Shown piece by piece: positions 60,490 to 64,000 of a stretch of DNA of 64,000 nt. The notes beneath the pieces were generated by a model. It did not search any database. It had not been told where the DNA came from and saw only the letters and a program-made list of their open reading frames with translations. Each line of letters starts with the position of its first letter. Position 1 is the first letter of the stretch. Source of the DNA: Telmatospirillum sp. (GTDB taxonomy: Bacteria; Pseudomonadota; Alphaproteobacteria; Rhodospirillales; Magnetospirillaceae); the NCBI GenBank assembly GCA_031291415.1, contig JARLJB010000314.1, positions 1-64,000 of the forward strand, in the 5' to 3' direction. Both the position numbers and the translations under genes were made by a program.

Positions 60490-62843
60490 CCGCCGATGCA
60501 TCGACTTTCGATCCGATCTTCCAGGACGCGGCGGCGCGGAATCAGCTCGATCCGGCGCTTCTGAAGGCGCATGCGCTCGTTGAAAGCGGCTTCAATCCAG
60601 GCGCGGTGAACCCGGACAGCGGCGCCACCGGCCTGATGCAGATGATGCCTGACACGGCAAAGTCGCTCGGTATCGATCCGTCAGACCCTCGCCAGTCGAT
60701 CTACGGAGCGGCATCACTGATTCGACAGAACCTGAACCGTTATATGGGAGACGTCGAAAAAGCGGTGAGCGCGTATCACGGCGGAACAGATCCGAGCAAC
60801 TGGGGCCCAAAAACTCAGGCTTATGTTGGAAAGGTCGCGGACGCGTTTGGGGCCATAAAGCAGAACGGAGGTTTCGTGCCGGCCCCCGCTACTGACGCGG
60901 GAACTGCTTCTGATCCGATCGAGGCGGCCTTGTCCGGGAAGTCGGCGGCAAGCCAATCGGCCGACCCGATCGAGGCGGCGCTGTCGGCGCCTCAGTCGCC
61001 GTCCTCCCAAAATGCCAGTTCGGGGAAAGCGCCGGGGGCCGGAACGCCTCTCGCTGATTTGAACACAACGCAGATTGCCGAGCCGACGTTGGGAACCCCC
61101 GGGCGAGATTTCCTCAATGCTGCAGCTCAGCATTTGGCAAAAGTACCGGTGGGCGTGGCTCAGCTTGCCGCGAATGCATTCCTCCCGCAGTCTTCCGCCG
61201 ACGCTGTCAATCAGGCAGTGGCGGGAGAGGAAAAGGCCTATCAGGACCAGACGCCGGATAGCGCGTCCTCCTATGCGGGCGCCACGCTCGGCGAGATTGC
61301 GCCTTTTGCTCTGACGGGGCTCGGCCGTGGCCTGAAGGCCATCGGCGATACGGTCGGCGCGTTGCCCGAGATGATCGCCAACAAGATCCCCGGCATTGGG
61401 AATGTCATCGCTCCCACCGCCGGCAAGATGACGTCGGCGATCGCCCAGGGTGCGATTGTCGGGGGCTCGCGGCCAGCCGACACGCTCGCCCCCGGTGGAT
61501 CGTTCTGGGATCAGAAAGCGCAGGATGCGGGGCAGGGGGTGGTTCTTGGTGGTGCAGTGCAGGGCGCGGGCTCGCTGCTCGGTGCTGCGGGAAGCATCGT
61601 CAAGCCTCTCGTTTCTCCGGGGTCGGTTGTCAGCGATTGGGCGCAGCGTGTGGCCGGCGCTGATGCTCCCCAGATCGCCCAGATCCTCCGGACCGCTCCT
61701 GAATATGTTTCGGGGTCCGTGCCGACCACGGCGCAGGTCTGGAACAACCCGGATCTCGCTCTGGCGGAAAAGACCCTCGTTTCGAATCCTGCGACCAAGG
61801 GAACATGGATGGCGCGGGACGCTCAGAACAACGCCGCCCGCTGGGATGCGCTTAATGGTGTCGCTCAGGACGATGCCGCGCTGAAATCGGCCCAGGATGC
61901 CCGGCAGACAGCAGCGCTAGGGGCGCTCGATCCGAGCCAGCAGGCTACCAACATCGAGGATTTCTTGCGCAGTCAACCGGCGGCGGATGCGGCCCCCGTA
62001 TTGGCCAAAATCAGCATGACCATGGACAGCAGTTTGGGGCAGAACCCGGTGATAAAGGGGGCTCTCTCGGATATCAAGAGTGGTATCATGCAGGCCGCCG
62101 ATAAGGACGGTTATGTTCGTCCCGACGTCCTCGATGGGATCCGCCAGAATGCCGGAAGAACACTCGCAAAATACGCTCCAAACGGTTCCGCTTCCTCGCA
62201 AGAGGTGGTGGCTCTGGCGCCCGTCAAAAGTGCCATCGAAAACGCGATTACTGACGTTGTCCCTGGATTCAAGGACTACCTCGGCGCCTACGCAGACGGA
62301 AGCGCCCCCGTCAACGACATGCGGTTGGCTCAGGGCGTCGTGGATACCCTTGGTAGTCGGGCTCTTAATGTCGGCGGTCTTCCGCAGATAACGCAAGCCG
62401 GTTTAAAGAGCGCCCTGCGGCCCTCTCTGCAGGATCGTTACGGCTTTTCTCCCCAAGCCCAAAGCGTGGTCGACGGGCTGCTGCAGGATTTGCAGCGGTC
62501 CACCGGGGGCGCAAATTCCGTCCGGGCCGCTGGCTCTGACACCATGACGAACGCGCTTCTCCCCGGTTGGCTCGGCCAGGCGCTCTACGGGAAGAACTTG
62601 GCCGGCGGCGCGCTCAATCTTCCTTATCTCAAGCCCGTCGGCGACTTCGCCAGCAAACGCGTTCAGTCTGCCCTGGCCGACGCGCTCCTTAATCCTCAAA
62701 CCATGGCGAACGCAATCGCTCCGACCACTCAGCCGGCATCGGCTCGTTGGATCGGGCCGCTTGCGCAGGCTCTGGCTGCCCGGGCGCCTCAGCTGGCCGG
62801 GTCTTTCCCGTTGGCTCAGCAACTGGGCGCCTCGCGCCCCTAA
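60486..62843 (+). CDS. Ejection protein with N-terminal lytic transglycosylase domain
   Basis: A 785-residue protein. Residues about 10-125 are a SLT-type lytic transglycosylase: ALLKAHALVESGFNPGAVNPDSGATGLMQMMP with catalytic Glu33, then YGAASLIRQNLNRYMGDVEKAVSAYHGG. The rest is Ala-rich helical, with hydrophobic stretches around 275-375 that could cross membranes. Such proteins open peptidoglycan and form the ejection conduit in podoviruses. Confidence 0.85.
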   Translation: MTADASTFDPIFQDAAARNQLDPALLKAHALVESGFNPGAVNPDSGATGLMQMMPDTAKSLGIDPSDPRQSIYGAASLIRQNLNRYMGDVEKAVSAYHGGTDPSNWGPKTQAYVGKVADAFGAIKQNGGFVPAPATDAGTASDPIEAALSGKSAASQSADPIEAALSAPQSPSSQNASSGKAPGAGTPLADLNTTQIAEPTLGTPGRDFLNAAAQHLAKVPVGVAQLAANAFLPQSSADAVNQAVAGEEKAYQDQTPDSASSYAGATLGEIAPFALTGLGRGLKAIGDTVGALPEMIANKIPGIGNVIAPTAGKMTSAIAQGAIVGGSRPADTLAPGGSFWDQKAQDAGQGVVLGGAVQGAGSLLGAAGSIVKPLVSPGSVVSDWAQRVAGADAPQIAQILRTAPEYVSGSVPTTAQVWNNPDLALAEKTLVSNPATKGTWMARDAQNNAARWDALNGVAQDDAALKSAQDARQTAALGALDPSQQATNIEDFLRSQPAADAAPVLAKISMTMDSSLGQNPVIKGALSDIKSGIMQAADKDGYVRPDVLDGIRQNAGRTLAKYAPNGSASSQEVVALAPVKSAIENAITDVVPGFKDYLGAYADGSAPVNDMRLAQGVVDTLGSRALNVGGLPQITQAGLKSALRPSLQDRYGFSPQAQSVVDGLLQDLQRSTGGANSVRAAGSDTMTNALLPGWLGQALYGKNLAGGALNLPYLKPVGDFASKRVQSALADALLNPQTMANAIAPTTQPASARWIGPLAQALAARAPQLAGSFPLAQQLGASRP

Positions 62844-62896
62844 GCGCGTCTTCTTCGAGCCGTTTCGACGGCAACTAAATCCAAAAGGACGATCAC

Positions 62897-63229
62897 ATGC
62901 AGGAAAGCCAAGACTGGCTTGCCGCGCTGCCCGCATGGCTGTGGGCGGGGGCAAGCCTGGTTCCGTGCGCCTATCTCGGGCGCCTGACCTATCACACCCG
63001 CGAAGTGCGCGCCGGCCGCCGCCGCTTCTGGAGCGCAGATCTTATCCTCGACATCCCGACCGCCGCCGGCATGGCGTTGGTTGGTTATGGCGTGACCGAC
63101 TATTTGCAACTGAGCGGGCCGGCGTCGGCGGCCATGACCGGCGTCCTGGGCTACCTCGGGCCGCGCGGCGTCGAGGTCCTGGCGGGGTGGTGGGTGCGCC
63201 GCCGCCAGCCGCCGAGGGCTGAAGCATGA
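62897..63229 (+). CDS. Holin-like membrane protein
   Basis: A 110-residue protein with hydrophobic segments at about 10-28, 45-66 and 72-90, and a charged C-terminal tail (VRRRQPPRAEA). Size, helix number and position before the lysin candidate fit a holin of the LydA type. It overlaps the next gene by 4 bases. Confidence 0.65.
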   Translation: MQESQDWLAALPAWLWAGASLVPCAYLGRLTYHTREVRAGRRRFWSADLILDIPTAAGMALVGYGVTDYLQLSGPASAAMTGVLGYLGPRGVEVLAGWWVRRRQPPRAEA

Positions 63230-63732
63230 GCGGCATCGATCCTCGCCAGCTTCTCGCCTTGGTGATTCGTCCGACGTTGGTTGTCCTCGGATCGCCTTTT
63301 GGCGGTCAAGCCTGGGAAGAACTTCTTCTGGGCACACAGCTGCAGGAAAGCTCCGGAGGCAGATATCTGCACCAGCTTGGCAATGGGCCGGCCGCCGGCA
63401 TCTGGGAAATGGAAAAGGGAGACCATGACGACATCTGGTCGAACTTCCTGAAATACAAGCCTGACCTGGCAGCGAAGGTGAAGTCGATAATGATCGGCGC
63501 TGTCTCCGACTTCGAAGAGATGGAAGGCAATCTCTACTACGCTTGTGCGATGGCCGCCCTGCATTACCTCCGCGCCACCATTCAGCACAAGGTCAACCTG
63601 GCCGCCGCCGGAGACTTGGCCGGGCAAGCCGCTTTCTACAAGCAATTCTACAACACGCCCGCCGGTGCCGCGACGACGGGGCAATACATCTCCAACTGGA
63701 ACGCCGCCATGGGCGGCCAGCCGGCGGCCTGA
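63226..63732 (+). CDS. Lysin candidate (transglycosylase-like)
   Basis: A 168-residue protein. LLLGTQLQESSGGRYLHQLGNGPAAGIWEMEKG has a glutamate (about Glu41) in a position like that of lysozyme-type catalytic glutamates, followed by YACAMAALHYLR and NTPAGAATTGQYISNWN. The location between holin candidate and a small membrane protein supports endolysin function. It does not match a standard lysozyme clearly, so the mechanism is open. Confidence 0.6.
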   Translation: MSGIDPRQLLALVIRPTLVVLGSPFGGQAWEELLLGTQLQESSGGRYLHQLGNGPAAGIWEMEKGDHDDIWSNFLKYKPDLAAKVKSIMIGAVSDFEEMEGNLYYACAMAALHYLRATIQHKVNLAAAGDLAGQAAFYKQFYNTPAGAATTGQYISNWNAAMGGQPAA

Positions 63733-63760
63733 TTTCTCCCCACTAATAAGGATCACCACC

Positions 63761-64000
63761 ATGGACACCACGATTGTGGAGCTGTTCCTGCGCCTGCCGC
63801 CGTGGGTGCAGGCCTTCATTTTATTGGTTTTGACCGCCTCGTTCCTGGTCAGCCACTTCCTTGCCAACACCTCGACCCCGGCGCCGAACACGCGCTGGGG
63901 CCGCGTCTATACGGGCTTGGAGATCTTCGGCGGTCTTTACGGCCGGGCGAAGGACATCGGTATCCCTGTGCCGGAAAAACCGACCATCGAAGACCTGATG
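63761..64000 (+). CDS. Small membrane protein of the lysis region, partial
   Basis: Open to the window end (80 codons visible). Residues about 8-34 (LRLPPWVQAFILLVLTASFLVSHFLA) form a membrane helix, followed by a hydrophilic stretch. It may be a spanin-type or second holin-like protein; no more can be said because the gene is cut. Confidence 0.55.
   Translation, partial: MDTTIVELFLRLPPWVQAFILLVLTASFLVSHFLANTSTPAPNTRWGRVYTGLEIFGGLYGRAKDIGIPVPEKPTIEDLM

Overview
The window is high-GC alphaproteobacterial DNA; gene content and codon use suggest a Rhodospirillales-type organism, but no 16S or other taxonomic marker is present. It has two parts: chromosome from 1 to about 29.09 kb, and a P22-like podovirus prophage from about 29.09 kb to past the right edge. 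All calls come from reading the sequence; no database search was run.

Chromosomal part. A truncated pdxA-family gene and a zinc alcohol dehydrogenase (0.2-2.1 kb, leftward) each have a copy of the same 25-bp inverted-repeat operator. An RNase J-type ribonuclease follows (2.3-3.8 kb). Next is a two-gene DUF262 + HEPN cassette (4.1-6.1 kb), a likely defence or toxin-type unit, and a flavin reductase. From 7.2 to 18.0 kb lies a catabolic locus: an SDR oxidoreductase, two different DapA-fold lyases, an FCD-type GntR regulator, an N-acyl-D-amino-acid deacylase, the 5-oxoprolinase subunits PxpC, PxpB and PxpA, and a PotD-like binding protein with a fused double permease. The pxpB/pxpA intergenic region holds five 24-bp tandem repeats, two GGTATACC palindromes and a sigma-54 -24/-12 promoter. 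This points to nitrogen-controlled use of an imported cyclic or N-acylated amino compound, substrate unknown. The transporter ATPase gene is missing. Then come a FIST-PAS-PAS-PAS histidine kinase, an otsA-otsB-GH15 trehalose operon whose OtsA is fused to a two-helix membrane sensor-like region, an SPFH membrane protein and a broken GNAT gene.

Prophage. The left junction is the 3' half of a tRNA-Thr(GGT), with a tyrosine integrase beside it. The immunity region (36.1-37.6 kb) has a leftward S24-type CI repressor, a lipoprotein moron and a terminator, plus a rightward Cro-like gene. The leftward and rightward early promoters share the same -35 and -10 hexamers and 17-nt spacer, and each spacer is filled by a TGCGCA-N4-TGCGCA operator. 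The Cro start codon sits about where transcription should begin, so its mRNA is predicted to be leaderless. The leftward operon carries a YqaJ-type exonuclease, small zinc-finger proteins, a TSCPD protein, an excisionase-like protein and the integrase.

The rightward operon carries RusA, a Dam-type methylase, an SF2 helicase, a replication-like protein, a NusG/RfaH-type protein placed just before the late genes, terminase, P22-like portal, a barnase/colicin-E5-type (PBECR-like) nuclease, scaffold, coat, tail and hub proteins, ejection proteins with a lytic transglycosylase, holin and lysin candidates. The most interesting loci for follow-up are the DUF262-HEPN pair, the virion-module nuclease, the phage NusG-like protein, the mirror-image immunity promoters and the pxp/DapA catabolic locus with its repeat-built leader.
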